From: Betaproteobacteria bacterium | GTDB lineage: Bacteria; Pseudomonadota; Gammaproteobacteria; Burkholderiales; Burkholderiaceae_C | Direction of reading: 5' to 3' | Assembly (NCBI GenBank): GCA_947448675.1 | Contig: CANFOR010000188.1 | Coordinates: 1-5,535 of the forward strand | Length of the DNA stretch: 5,535 bases | In this document: positions 1-5,535 of the stretch, in pieces | How the letters are laid out: each line of letters begins with the position of its first letter | Numbering within the stretch: the stretch's first letter is position 1 | The notes under the pieces: model-generated | The model's database searches: none | What the model was told of the DNA's origin: nothing | What the model saw: the letters and a program-made list of their open reading frames with translations, nothing else | Made by a program: the position numbers and the translations under genes

Positions 1-437
1 GCAATGCAATGCTCGGCCTGCGGCGCGTAATAGTTGGTGGTTTTGTACAAAAAGTCTGCGCTTTCGCTCAGCACCACAAAGCCGTGGGCAAAGCCTGCGG
101 GCAGCCACAGTTGTTTGTGGTTGTCTTCGCTCAGCTCCACGCCCACCCATTGGCCAAAAGTGGCCGAGCTTTGCCGGATGTCTACCGCCACGTCAAACAC
201 AGCGCCACGCGCTACGCGCACCAGCTTGCCCTGGGGCTGCTCCAGCTGATAGTGCAGGCCGCGCAACACGCCTTGGCTGCTGCGGCTGTGGTTGTCTTGC
301 ACAAAGCTTTCGTTTAGGCCGGTAGCCTGGTTAAAGGCTTTTTGGTTAAAGCTCTCATAAAAAAAGCCGCGCGCGTCGCCAAACACTTTGGGTTCGATGA
401 TGAGCACGTCGGGGATGCTGGTGGCGGCAATTTTCAT
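1..437 (-). CDS. rfbC: dTDP-4-dehydrorhamnose 3,5-epimerase, partial (3' end beyond window)
   Basis: This enzyme epimerises dTDP-4-keto-6-deoxy-D-glucose at C3 and C5, the third step of dTDP-L-rhamnose synthesis in the cytoplasm. The frame is open from ATG at 437 to the left edge and gives 145 complete residues. The family is usually about 180 residues long, so roughly 35-40 C-terminal residues are missing. Visible family signatures are the N-terminal DARGFFYESF (21-30), QDNHSRSSQGVLRGLHYQ (47-64) with the catalytic histidine at His62, KLVRV (71-75), WLPAGFAHGFVVLSE (111-125), and FLYKTTNYYAP (129-139), in which Tyr131 is at the position of the general acid. The aspartate that pairs with the histidine in this family would lie beyond the edge. 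The start overlaps the rfbA stop as ATGA (434-437), so the two are probably translationally coupled. A GAGGG nine bases upstream (447-451) could act as ribosome binding site. No frameshift or lost key residue is seen. Confidence 0.96.
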   Translation of the reverse strand, partial: MKIAATSIPDVLIIEPKVFGDARGFFYESFNQKAFNQATGLNESFVQDNHSRSSQGVLRGLHYQLEQPQGKLVRVARGAVFDVAVDIRQSSATFGQWVGVELSEDNHKQLWLPAGFAHGFVVLSESADFLYKTTNYYAPQAEHCI

Positions 438-1321
438 AGCGTTTTGCCCTCGCGCAAGAGTTGCAGCAAATACTGGCCGTAGCCATTCTTAGCCAAGGGC
501 TGGGCCAGCTTTTCTAGCTGGGCGCTGTTGATAAAACCGGCACGCCAGGCTATTTCTTCAGGGCAGGCAATCTTCAGGCCCTGGCGGCGCTCGAGCGTGG
601 CGATGAACTGGCTGGCTTCTAGCAGGCTGTCGTGCGTGCCGGTGTCGAGCCAGGCGTAGCCGCGCTGCATGATCTGCACGTTCAGCGTACCCGCCTCCAG
701 GTAGGCTTGGTTCACGGTGGTAATTTCAAGCTCGCCGCGTGCGCTGGGCTTAATAGATTTGGCAATACCCGCCACCTGCTGGTCATAAAAATACAGGCCG
801 GTCACGGCGTAGTTGCTTTGTGGCTGCTGGGGCTTTTCTTCAATGCTGGTGGCCTGGCCTGCGGCGTTGAAGGCCACCACGCCGTAGCGCTCGGGGTCGT
901 GCACATGGTAGGCAAACACGGTGGCGCCGCTGGCCTGGGCGTCGGCCTTGGCCAGCAGGGGGGCAAAGTCGTGGCCATAAAAAATGTTGTCGCCCAGCAC
1001 CAGGGCGCTGGGGTTGTTGCCAATAAATTGCTCGCCAATGATGAAGGCCTGGGCCAGGCCGTCGGGGCTGGGCTGCACAGCGTATTGCAGGTTCATGCCC
1101 CACTGGCTGCCGTCGCCCAGCAGCTGGGTAAAGCGCGGCGTGTCTTGCGGCGTGCTGATGATGAGCACGTCGCGTATGCCCGCCAGCATGAGCGTGCTGA
1201 GCGGGTAGTAAACCATGGGCTTGTCATACACCGGCAAGAGCTGTTTGCTCATGGCCAGGGTGGCGGGGTGCAAACGGGTGCCGGAGCCGCCCGCCAAAAT
1301 AATGCCATTGCGTTGGGTCAT
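434..1321 (-). CDS. rfbA: glucose-1-phosphate thymidylyltransferase
   Basis: This cytoplasmic enzyme joins glucose-1-phosphate and dTTP to give dTDP-glucose and pyrophosphate, the first step of dTDP-L-rhamnose synthesis. The 295 residues match the usual length of about 290. The nucleotidyltransferase signature GGSGTRLHPAT is at 11-21, followed by SKQLLPVYDKPMVYYPLS (25-42). The two metal-binding aspartates expected in the family are visible: Asp111 in LVLGDNIFYG (107-116) and Asp226 in WLDTGTH (224-230). EEKP (161-164), GLYFYD (175-180) and RGELEITTVN (195-204) are the sugar-phosphate-binding segments of the long (RmlA-type) enzymes. The ATG lies 20 bases after the rfbD stop. The leader between them is C-rich with a run of six A and has no recognisable Shine-Dalgarno sequence, yet the N-terminus fits the family, so this start is retained. 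The 3' end overlaps rfbC by four bases. Confidence 0.98.
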   Translation of the reverse strand: MTQRNGIILAGGSGTRLHPATLAMSKQLLPVYDKPMVYYPLSTLMLAGIRDVLIISTPQDTPRFTQLLGDGSQWGMNLQYAVQPSPDGLAQAFIIGEQFIGNNPSALVLGDNIFYGHDFAPLLAKADAQASGATVFAYHVHDPERYGVVAFNAAGQATSIEEKPQQPQSNYAVTGLYFYDQQVAGIAKSIKPSARGELEITTVNQAYLEAGTLNVQIMQRGYAWLDTGTHDSLLEASQFIATLERRQGLKIACPEEIAWRAGFINSAQLEKLAQPLAKNGYGQYLLQLLREGKTL

Positions 1322-1341
1322 GGGGTGCTGTTTTTTGGGGG

Positions 1342-2250
1342 TTAATGGGCTAAATATTCAGCCAGCATACGCTCTACGCCTGCCTGCCAGTGCGGTAGGC
1401 GCAGGCCAAAGGTGGCTTGCAGTTTGCTGCAGTCTAGGCGCGAGTTGTGGGGCCGCTGGGCCGGGGTGGGGAACATGCTGGTGGGCACGGGCAGCACCTC
1501 GCTTGCTATTATTTTAATAGCTGGCTGCGCAGCTCTGGCGCGCTCTAGCACGTAGTTGGCATAGTCAAACCAAGTGGTTTCGCCACCCGCTACCAGGTGG
1601 TACAGGCCTGCGCAACTGGGCTGGGCCGCTGCGCCTTGCAGGGCTTGGCGCAGGGCCAAGGCGCTCACGTCGGCCAGCAGCTCGGCCCCGGTGGGCGCGC
1701 CGTGTTGGTCGTTAATCACCTTGAGCTGGCTGCGCTCTTGCGCCAGCTTGAGCATGGTCTTGGCAAAGTTGCCACCGCGCGCGGCATAGACCCAGCTGGT
1801 GCGCAAAATAATGTGCTTGCTGCAGTGCTGGGCCACGCCCAGCTCGCCTGCCAGCTTGGTGTGGCCGTATACGTTAAGCGGTGCGGGGGCGTCGGTCTCG
1901 CGCCAGGGGCGGGTGCCCGAGCCGTTGAACACGTAGTCGGTCGAGTAGTGCAGCAGCCAGGCGCCCAGCTTTTGCGCTTCTTGCGCCAACACGGTCGGCG
2001 CTTGGGCGTTGAGCAGGCTGGCCAGCTCGGGCTCGCTCTCGGCTTTGTCTACGGCGGTGTGGGCAGCGGCGTTGACGATCACATCGGGTTTGATGGCTTG
2101 CACCGTGGCGGCTATGCCCGCCAGGTTGCTAAAGCTGCCGCAATGCGCGGTGCTGTCAAAGTCCAACGCCACCAGTTCGCCCAAGGGGGCCAAGGCGCGT
2201 TGCAGCTCCCAGCCCACTTGCCCGCCTTTGCCAAATAACAAAATTTTCAT
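1342..2250 (-). CDS. rfbD: dTDP-4-dehydrorhamnose reductase
   Basis: This enzyme reduces dTDP-4-keto-L-rhamnose to dTDP-L-rhamnose with NAD(P)H, the last step of the pathway. It is an extended short-chain dehydrogenase of 302 residues, near the usual 290-300. The Rossmann signature GKGGQVG is at 7-13 and NAAAHTAVDKAE at 60-71. The catalytic triad is Thr104 in STDYVF, with Tyr128 and Lys132 in YGHTK. QHGAPTGAELLAD (182-194) and PTPAQRPHNSRL (261-272) are the C-terminal sugar-binding motifs. The ATG is ten bases after the rfbB stop; those ten bases hold no Shine-Dalgarno sequence, so reinitiation from rfbB is likely. One oddity is that residues 244-249 (AIKIIA) are encoded by a perfect AT-rich inverted repeat containing two consecutive ATA codons, listed separately. 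The reading frame stays intact and the flanking motifs are normal, so the enzyme is probably active. Confidence 0.97.
   Translation of the reverse strand: MKILLFGKGGQVGWELQRALAPLGELVALDFDSTAHCGSFSNLAGIAATVQAIKPDVIVNAAAHTAVDKAESEPELASLLNAQAPTVLAQEAQKLGAWLLHYSTDYVFNGSGTRPWRETDAPAPLNVYGHTKLAGELGVAQHCSKHIILRTSWVYAARGGNFAKTMLKLAQERSQLKVINDQHGAPTGAELLADVSALALRQALQGAAAQPSCAGLYHLVAGGETTWFDYANYVLERARAAQPAIKIIASEVLPVPTSMFPTPAQRPHNSRLDCSKLQATFGLRLPHWQAGVERMLAEYLAH
1505..1533. repeat. palindromic repeat-like element inside rfbD
   Basis: A perfect inverted repeat with 7-base arms GCTATTA and TAATAGC and a TTT loop spans 1505-1521. Three bases after its end region begins a second perfect palindrome, GCTGCGCAGC (1524-1533). 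A further CTAGC lies at 1545-1549. The AT-rich stem stands out in GC-rich coding DNA and forces rare ATA codons. The arrangement of an AT-rich ATAGCTG stem followed by a GC-rich TGCGC hairpin resembles short interspersed palindromic repeats that I recall from Comamonadaceae genomes, usually found between genes. That likeness is from memory. The two palindromes themselves are read directly from the sequence. It could still be chance within a coding region. Confidence 0.45.
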
Positions 2251-2260
2251 GGCGTGCTAA

Positions 2261-3322
2261 TTAAGCTGCAGCGTACTGGGTTTGCACCCACTCGCGGTAG
2301 GTACCGCTTTGCACATGGCTCACCCACTCGGGGTTGGCCAGGTACCAGGCCACGGTTTTGCGAATGCCGGTGGCAAAGGTTTCAGCGGGCTTCCAACCCA
2401 GCTCGCGCTCGATTTTGCTGGCGTCAATGGCGTAGCGGCGGTCGTGGCCAGGGCGGTCGGTCACATAGCTGATTTGGCTGGCATAGGGCTTGCCGTCAGC
2501 CCGCGGGCGCAGTTCGTCGAGCAGGTTGCACACGGTGTTCACAATGCTGATGTTGGGCATTTCGTTCCAGCCGCCCACGTTGTAGGTTTCGCCCAAGCGG
2601 CCGGCTTCGAGCACGCGGCGCAGGGCGCTGCAATGGTCTTTTACATACAGCCAGTCGCGCACCTGCATGCCGTCGCCATACACCGGCAGGGGTTTGCCTG
2701 CCAAGGCGTTGACGATCATCAGCGGAATCAGCTTTTCCGGGAAGTGCAGGGGGCCGTAATTGTTCGAGCAGTTGGTGGTCACCACCGGCAGGCCATAGGT
2801 GTGGTGGTAGGCGCGCACCAGGTGGTCGCTAGCGGCCTTGCTGGCCGAGTACGGGCTGTTGGGCTCATACGCATGCTGCTCGGTAAAGGCCGGTGCGTCT
2901 TTGCTGAGCGAGCCATAGACTTCGTCGGTCGACACATGCAAAAACTTAAAAGTTTGCTTGGCCTCTAGGGGCAGGGCAGCCCAGTAGTGGCGCACCGCCT
3001 CTAACAATTTAAACGTGCCCACCACATTGGTTTGGATAAACGCCTCGGGCCCGTGGATGGAGCGGTCTACATGCGACTCGGCGGCAAAGTTGAGCACGGC
3101 GCGCGGCTGGTGCTGGGCCAAGAGCTTGGTGAGTAATTCGCCATCGGCAATGCTGCCTTTTACAAACACATGGCGTGGGTCAGCTTGCAGGCTGGCCAAG
3201 TTTTGCATATTGCCCGCGTAGGTCAGGTCATCTAGATTGAGCACAGGCTCAGCAGACTGCGCTAGCCAATCTAAAACAAAGTTGGAGCCAATAAAGCCAG
3301 CCCCGCCAGTAACCAAAATCAT
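2261..3322 (-). CDS. rfbB: dTDP-glucose 4,6-dehydratase
   Basis: This enzyme converts dTDP-glucose to dTDP-4-keto-6-deoxy-glucose with a tightly bound NAD+, the second step of dTDP-L-rhamnose synthesis and a branch point for other deoxysugars. The 353 residues match the family (about 350-360). The NAD-binding TGGAGFIGSNF is at 5-15, the adenosine-binding LDDLTYAGN at 30-38, and NFAAESHVDRSI at 78-89. The dehydratase triplet Thr132-Asp133-Glu134 lies in HVSTDEVYGSL (129-139). Tyr158 and Lys162 form the YxxxK pair in PYSASKAASDHL, followed by TNCSNNYGPLHFPEKLIP. The start ATG comes one base after the stop of the upstream transferase. It is preceded by a good Shine-Dalgarno, AAGGA at 3328-3332, five bases before the ATG and lying within the end of the upstream gene. 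The tight join supports co-transcription. Confidence 0.98.
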   Translation of the reverse strand: MILVTGGAGFIGSNFVLDWLAQSAEPVLNLDDLTYAGNMQNLASLQADPRHVFVKGSIADGELLTKLLAQHQPRAVLNFAAESHVDRSIHGPEAFIQTNVVGTFKLLEAVRHYWAALPLEAKQTFKFLHVSTDEVYGSLSKDAPAFTEQHAYEPNSPYSASKAASDHLVRAYHHTYGLPVVTTNCSNNYGPLHFPEKLIPLMIVNALAGKPLPVYGDGMQVRDWLYVKDHCSALRRVLEAGRLGETYNVGGWNEMPNISIVNTVCNLLDELRPRADGKPYASQISYVTDRPGHDRRYAIDASKIERELGWKPAETFATGIRKTVAWYLANPEWVSHVQSGTYREWVQTQYAAA

Positions 3323-3323
3323 G

Positions 3324-4403
3324 TCAGTCCTTTTGTAAAAGTGCAGCCGGTGCAGAGGGCTGCCAGTCCATGCGCGAGAGCTGGCGGTACAACACCGCGT
3401 AGGTAAATGTAGCCAAAATAAAGCCTAAAAACAGCATGAAACTATCGCGCGCGAACAGCACCGCCCAGCTGCAGGGCAAGAGCGCGTAGACCCAGGCAAT
3501 CGGGCTGGTCATGCCGTTTTGCAGGGTGGAGCTGGCCTGGGGCAGCGAGGGCCGCACAATGGCGCGGTGGAACAAATGGTGCAAATGTTCTTGGTCAGGT
3601 TGGGTGGCGCTAACGCCCTTGCGTTGCGACCTGCGGTAGAAAGAGTACACCACCTCTAAAACGGGGTAAGAGCACACCAGCATGGTGCTCCAGGCAGTAA
3701 CTTGTGGGTTGCGCATGGGCAGCAAAACGGCGATCCAGGCCAGCAAAAAGCCCAGCAAATAAGCGCCACCGTCGCCTAAAAATAGGTAGCCCAAAGGCCA
3801 GTTGATGGCCGCAAAACCCAGGGCAATGGCAGCAATTAAAAAGCACACGCTTGCCAACTGCGCGTCACCCACCGACAGTGCGATCAAGCCCATTGCACCC
3901 AACATAATGGTGACGGCCCCAATGGCCAGCCCATTAAAGCCGTCAATGATGTTGACGGCGTTGGCCACGCCGCCCACGGCAATGGCCGTAAACAGCACCG
4001 CAAAGGGTGTGTAGCTGAGCAACGAGTCCATGGCGCTGAGCCCGGTGTTGCGCATGGCAACACCCGTTAGCCACCAAGCCAGCACACCACTGAAGATGGT
4101 GGCCAGTAAGCGCGGTAAAACGCCGACCCGCTTGGTCAGGTCTTCGGCCAAGCCCGCTGCAAAAGCCGGTATGCCAGCCAGGGCAATCGGGGCCAACAAC
4201 TGCCGCAGTTCAGCCGAACCGAGCAAATAGACCACGGCCAAGCCACAGGCAATGGCGACACCGCCAATGCGGGGCGTGGGGTTGGTGTGGAATTTCTGCA
4301 CGCCCAGCGTGCTGTCCATGCTCAGCGCACCATGCCAGTGCTGGGTGCGCACGATGAGCAGTGCAATCAGAAAAGTAGCTAAAGCTGCGGTGAAATAAAT
4401 CAT
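3324..4403 (-). CDS. WecA/MraY-family undecaprenyl-phosphate sugar-phosphate transferase (glycosyltransferase family 4)
   Basis: A polytopic inner-membrane protein that by family transfers a HexNAc-1-phosphate from a UDP-sugar to undecaprenyl phosphate, starting a polysaccharide repeat unit. From ATG at 4403 it has 359 residues, typical for the family. Hydrophobic segments run throughout from residue 2. Motifs in order are PTPRIGGVAIA (42-52), the acidic site AEDLTKRV (86-93, Glu87-Asp88), NAVNIIDGFNGLA (148-160, with Asn151 and Asp154), YLFLGDGGAYLLGF (206-219, Asp211), and the HIH-type loop QEHLHHLFHR (271-280). WecA usually has Asp-Asp where this protein has Glu-Asp. The upstream TTG at 4424 would add seven residues, but GGAGG lies five bases before ATG 4403 and would fall inside that extension, so 4403 is preferred. 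The donor sugar (GlcNAc, FucNAc, QuiNAc) cannot be read from sequence, so no symbol is given; wecA or wbpL-like would be reasonable names. Confidence 0.93.
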   Translation of the reverse strand: MIYFTAALATFLIALLIVRTQHWHGALSMDSTLGVQKFHTNPTPRIGGVAIACGLAVVYLLGSAELRQLLAPIALAGIPAFAAGLAEDLTKRVGVLPRLLATIFSGVLAWWLTGVAMRNTGLSAMDSLLSYTPFAVLFTAIAVGGVANAVNIIDGFNGLAIGAVTIMLGAMGLIALSVGDAQLASVCFLIAAIALGFAAINWPLGYLFLGDGGAYLLGFLLAWIAVLLPMRNPQVTAWSTMLVCSYPVLEVVYSFYRRSQRKGVSATQPDQEHLHHLFHRAIVRPSLPQASSTLQNGMTSPIAWVYALLPCSWAVLFARDSFMLFLGFILATFTYAVLYRQLSRMDWQPSAPAALLQKD

Positions 4404-4408
4404 GGTTT

Positions 4409-4413
4409 CCTCC
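4409..4413 (-). promoter_or_regulatory. ribosome binding site of the WecA-like transferase
   Basis: GGAGG on the minus strand, with a five-base spacer AAACC to ATG 4403. It is the strongest Shine-Dalgarno in the window. It decides the start of the transferase against the in-frame TTG at 4424, whose coding sequence would run through it. Confidence 0.85.
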
Positions 4414-4457
4414 GAAGTTGGCAAGCTTAGGGCCTGCTAGGACGGCAATTCGGAGTG

Positions 4458-4473
4458 TAGTAATAAATTACTA
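4458..4473. repeat. AT-rich perfect inverted repeat in the wzz-transferase gap
   Basis: The arms TAGTAA and TTACTA (6 bases each) flank a 4-base centre TAAA on the plus strand. The dyad lies about 55 bases upstream of the transferase ATG. It has only one G-C pair per arm, so it would make a poor RNA hairpin or terminator. A DNA-binding site for a dimeric regulator or an AT-rich promoter element is more plausible. The symmetry is seen directly; the role is inferred. Confidence 0.5.
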
Positions 4474-4543
4474 ATGCAAGTGCAGTGTTTGGATGACTTA
4501 CTGGGGGCGTCTGTTGTTTTGCGGTGATTCGCTGTACGAAACA

Positions 4544-5535
4544 TCAGCGCCTTCCCAGGGCCTTGGACCAAGCTAAACGCAGGGCCGCTATTTTTGCAGC
4601 GGTATCGGGCGAGTTTTTGGCGCTTTGCAGGGCTTGGCGTATAAAAATAAACAGTAGCAACAAAACGCCTACTGCCAGCGCCACCGCTACGGCTATCAGA
4701 CTGCGCTGCGGTTTAGACTTTTTCTCGGGCGGCTGGGCCACATCGACCACTTGGATCAGCGCACCCTCGCGGCTTTCATCTACGCGGGCGATCTCGTATT
4801 GTTTGGCAAACAATTCAAACAGGGTTTCGTGGTACTTGTAGTCACGAAATTTGGCAATGTAGTCGCTGCCGCCGCTGGCGGCACTGGGGTCTTCGGTTTC
4901 GGCGCGGCTCATTTGGCTGCGCATGGCACTCAGCTCGGTGAAGGCTTGCTTAACGTCGGGCGCGTTTTCGGTCAGGTAGCCACGCATCGAGGCAATTTTG
5001 ACTTCTTGGGCCGTAATGGCGGCCTTGAGTTTGGCCAAGCCTTCAACGGCTGCTTGCGGGCTGGCCTTGAGCGCTGAGCTGTTGACGCCGCTGGCTTTCA
5101 GCGCTACCTCGGCTTTGATCAAATTTTCTTTGGCGCTCAGCAGCTGCTTCTCAAAAAACACGCGGCGCTGCTGGGCTTCGGTGACGGCCAGGCGGTTCAG
5201 CAGGGTGCCCAGCTCTTGCACATAGGCATTGGCCATTTGCGCAGCCATTGGCGGGTCTTTGTCGTCAACCTCAATGGCGATCAAGCCGTCTTTACCGGCG
5301 CTAATGCGGCTCATTTTTTCGAGCTGCTTGCGCGTGTCTTGGTGGTATTTTTCGTTGTAACGCTCTTGCAAATGAAAGCGCTCGATCATCGCGTCTTCGA
5401 CGCTTTGGCTCTTCAAAAAAGCTACATACTGGTCAGCCGGGTTTTTGAGCGCGCCACTGGCCCCTGCCAAGCTGCCAAGCGAGCCTAGGCTTTGCAGCAT
5501 GGCGGCTACGCCGCTTTGCTGTTGCTGGGGTGGCA
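4544..5535 (-). CDS. Wzz-type polysaccharide chain-length determinant, partial (5' end beyond window)
   Basis: An inner-membrane co-polymerase that controls the length of polysaccharide chains made by Wzy. The frame has no stop up to the right edge and gives 329 complete residues, so the ATG at 5500 is an internal methionine and not the start. The first 11 residues before it read PPQQQQSGVAA. The missing part should hold the cytoplasmic N-terminus and first membrane segment. Counting from that internal Met, a Gly/Leu/Ser-rich stretch (4-17) is followed by the Wzz-like NPADQYVAFLKSQSV (20-34), then periplasmic helices with a likely coiled coil (about 97-138). A GNVR-type region then reads YHETLFELFAKQYEIARVDE, followed by QVVDVAQPPEKKSKPQR before the second membrane segment (267-287, bases 4640-4702). 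About 31 basic cytoplasmic residues follow and there is no tyrosine-kinase domain, so this is a Wzz-like protein and not a fused BY-kinase. wzz is the likely name, but the subtype is uncertain. Confidence 0.9.
   Translation of the reverse strand, partial: PPQQQQSGVAAMLQSLGSLGSLAGASGALKNPADQYVAFLKSQSVEDAMIERFHLQERYNEKYHQDTRKQLEKMSRISAGKDGLIAIEVDDKDPPMAAQMANAYVQELGTLLNRLAVTEAQQRRVFFEKQLLSAKENLIKAEVALKASGVNSSALKASPQAAVEGLAKLKAAITAQEVKIASMRGYLTENAPDVKQAFTELSAMRSQMSRAETEDPSAASGGSDYIAKFRDYKYHETLFELFAKQYEIARVDESREGALIQVVDVAQPPEKKSKPQRSLIAVAVALAVGVLLLLFIFIRQALQSAKNSPDTAAKIAALRLAWSKALGRR

Larger units (their letters stand above)
4404..4543 (-). promoter_or_regulatory. intergenic leader between wzz and the transferase, likely internal promoter region
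   Basis: This 140-base gap is the only sizeable non-coding stretch; all other junctions downstream are 20 bases or shorter. It is more AT-rich in its middle than the genes around it. On the minus strand, TTGCAT (4474-4479) and TACACT (4454-4459) resemble -35 and -10 hexamers, but they are only 14 bases apart, too short for a normal sigma-70 promoter. TAATTT and TATTAC are other weak -10 candidates. No GC-rich stem followed by a T run is seen after wzz, so I cannot place a terminator. A promoter here is inferred from position, gap size and composition and not from a convincing motif. Confidence 0.35.

Noticed and set aside
632..1345. Long plus-strand open frame (237 codons) opposite rfbA
   Set aside because: It lies wholly antisense to a well-conserved rfbA; its Gly/Ala/Val/His-rich translation is what the reverse of a GC-rich gene gives, with no recognisable domain.
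1348..1363. Imperfect palindrome GGCTAAATATTCAGCC at the 3' end of rfbD
   Set aside because: Seven of eight positions pair, but it encodes the ordinary rfbD C-terminus, has no T run after it, and rfbA follows closely, so neither terminator nor operator is supported.
1505..1521. The rfbD inverted repeat as a transcription terminator
   Set aside because: The stem is AT-rich, lies inside an intact coding region and is not followed by a T run on either strand.
1597..2238. Plus-strand open frame (213 codons) opposite rfbD
   Set aside because: Antisense shadow of rfbD with low-complexity composition and no family motif.
2282..2968. Plus-strand open frame (228 codons) opposite rfbB
   Set aside because: Antisense shadow of rfbB; the conserved motifs are all on the minus strand.
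4404..4424. Seven-residue N-terminal extension of the transferase from a TTG start
   Set aside because: The strong GGAGG site would lie inside the extension, and the ATG at 4403 directly begins the first hydrophobic segment.
5498..5500. ATG as the start of the Wzz-like protein
   Set aside because: The frame remains open upstream to the window edge, and the usual N-terminal membrane segment of Wzz proteins is missing from a product starting here.

Overview
The window carries six genes, all on the minus strand, so transcription runs from the right edge towards the left edge. It looks like part of an O-antigen or exopolysaccharide locus. In transcription order the genes are: a Wzz-type chain-length determinant (5' end cut off at 5535), a WecA/MraY-family initiating sugar-phosphate transferase, and then rfbB, rfbD, rfbA and rfbC, which is cut off at position 1. 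The last four are the complete dTDP-L-rhamnose pathway set.

The DNA is GC-rich. Gene style and protein sequences suggest a betaproteobacterium of the order Burkholderiales, probably the family Comamonadaceae (Acidovorax/Rhodoferax-like). The main hints are the style of the Wzz C-terminus, the ED-type WecA homologue, and an AT-rich palindrome inside rfbD that resembles a repeat I associate with that family. This assignment is from memory of family traits and was not searched.

Layout: 1-437 rfbC (partial); 434-1321 rfbA; 1342-2250 rfbD; 2261-3322 rfbB; 3324-4403 WecA-like transferase; 4404-4543 the only sizeable non-coding gap; 4544 to the right edge wzz (partial). rfbB starts one base after the transferase stop, rfbD ten bases after rfbB, rfbA twenty bases after rfbD, and rfbA/rfbC share an ATGA overlap. 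These five genes are therefore almost certainly one transcription unit. The 140-base gap after wzz is where an internal promoter would sit.

How the genes work together: RfbA makes dTDP-glucose from glucose-1-phosphate and dTTP. RfbB dehydrates it to the 4-keto-6-deoxy sugar, RfbC epimerises this at C3 and C5, and RfbD reduces it to dTDP-L-rhamnose. The transferase starts a repeat unit on undecaprenyl phosphate, and Wzz sets polymer length after Wzy polymerisation. No glycosyltransferase that would use the rhamnose, no flippase and no polymerase lies in the window; they would be expected further along the locus.

The functional content is conventional. I see no evidence for an undescribed system. 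The points most worth a second look are the palindromic repeat-like element within rfbD, the AT-rich dyad in the wzz-transferase gap, and the missing Shine-Dalgarno sequences before rfbD and rfbA.
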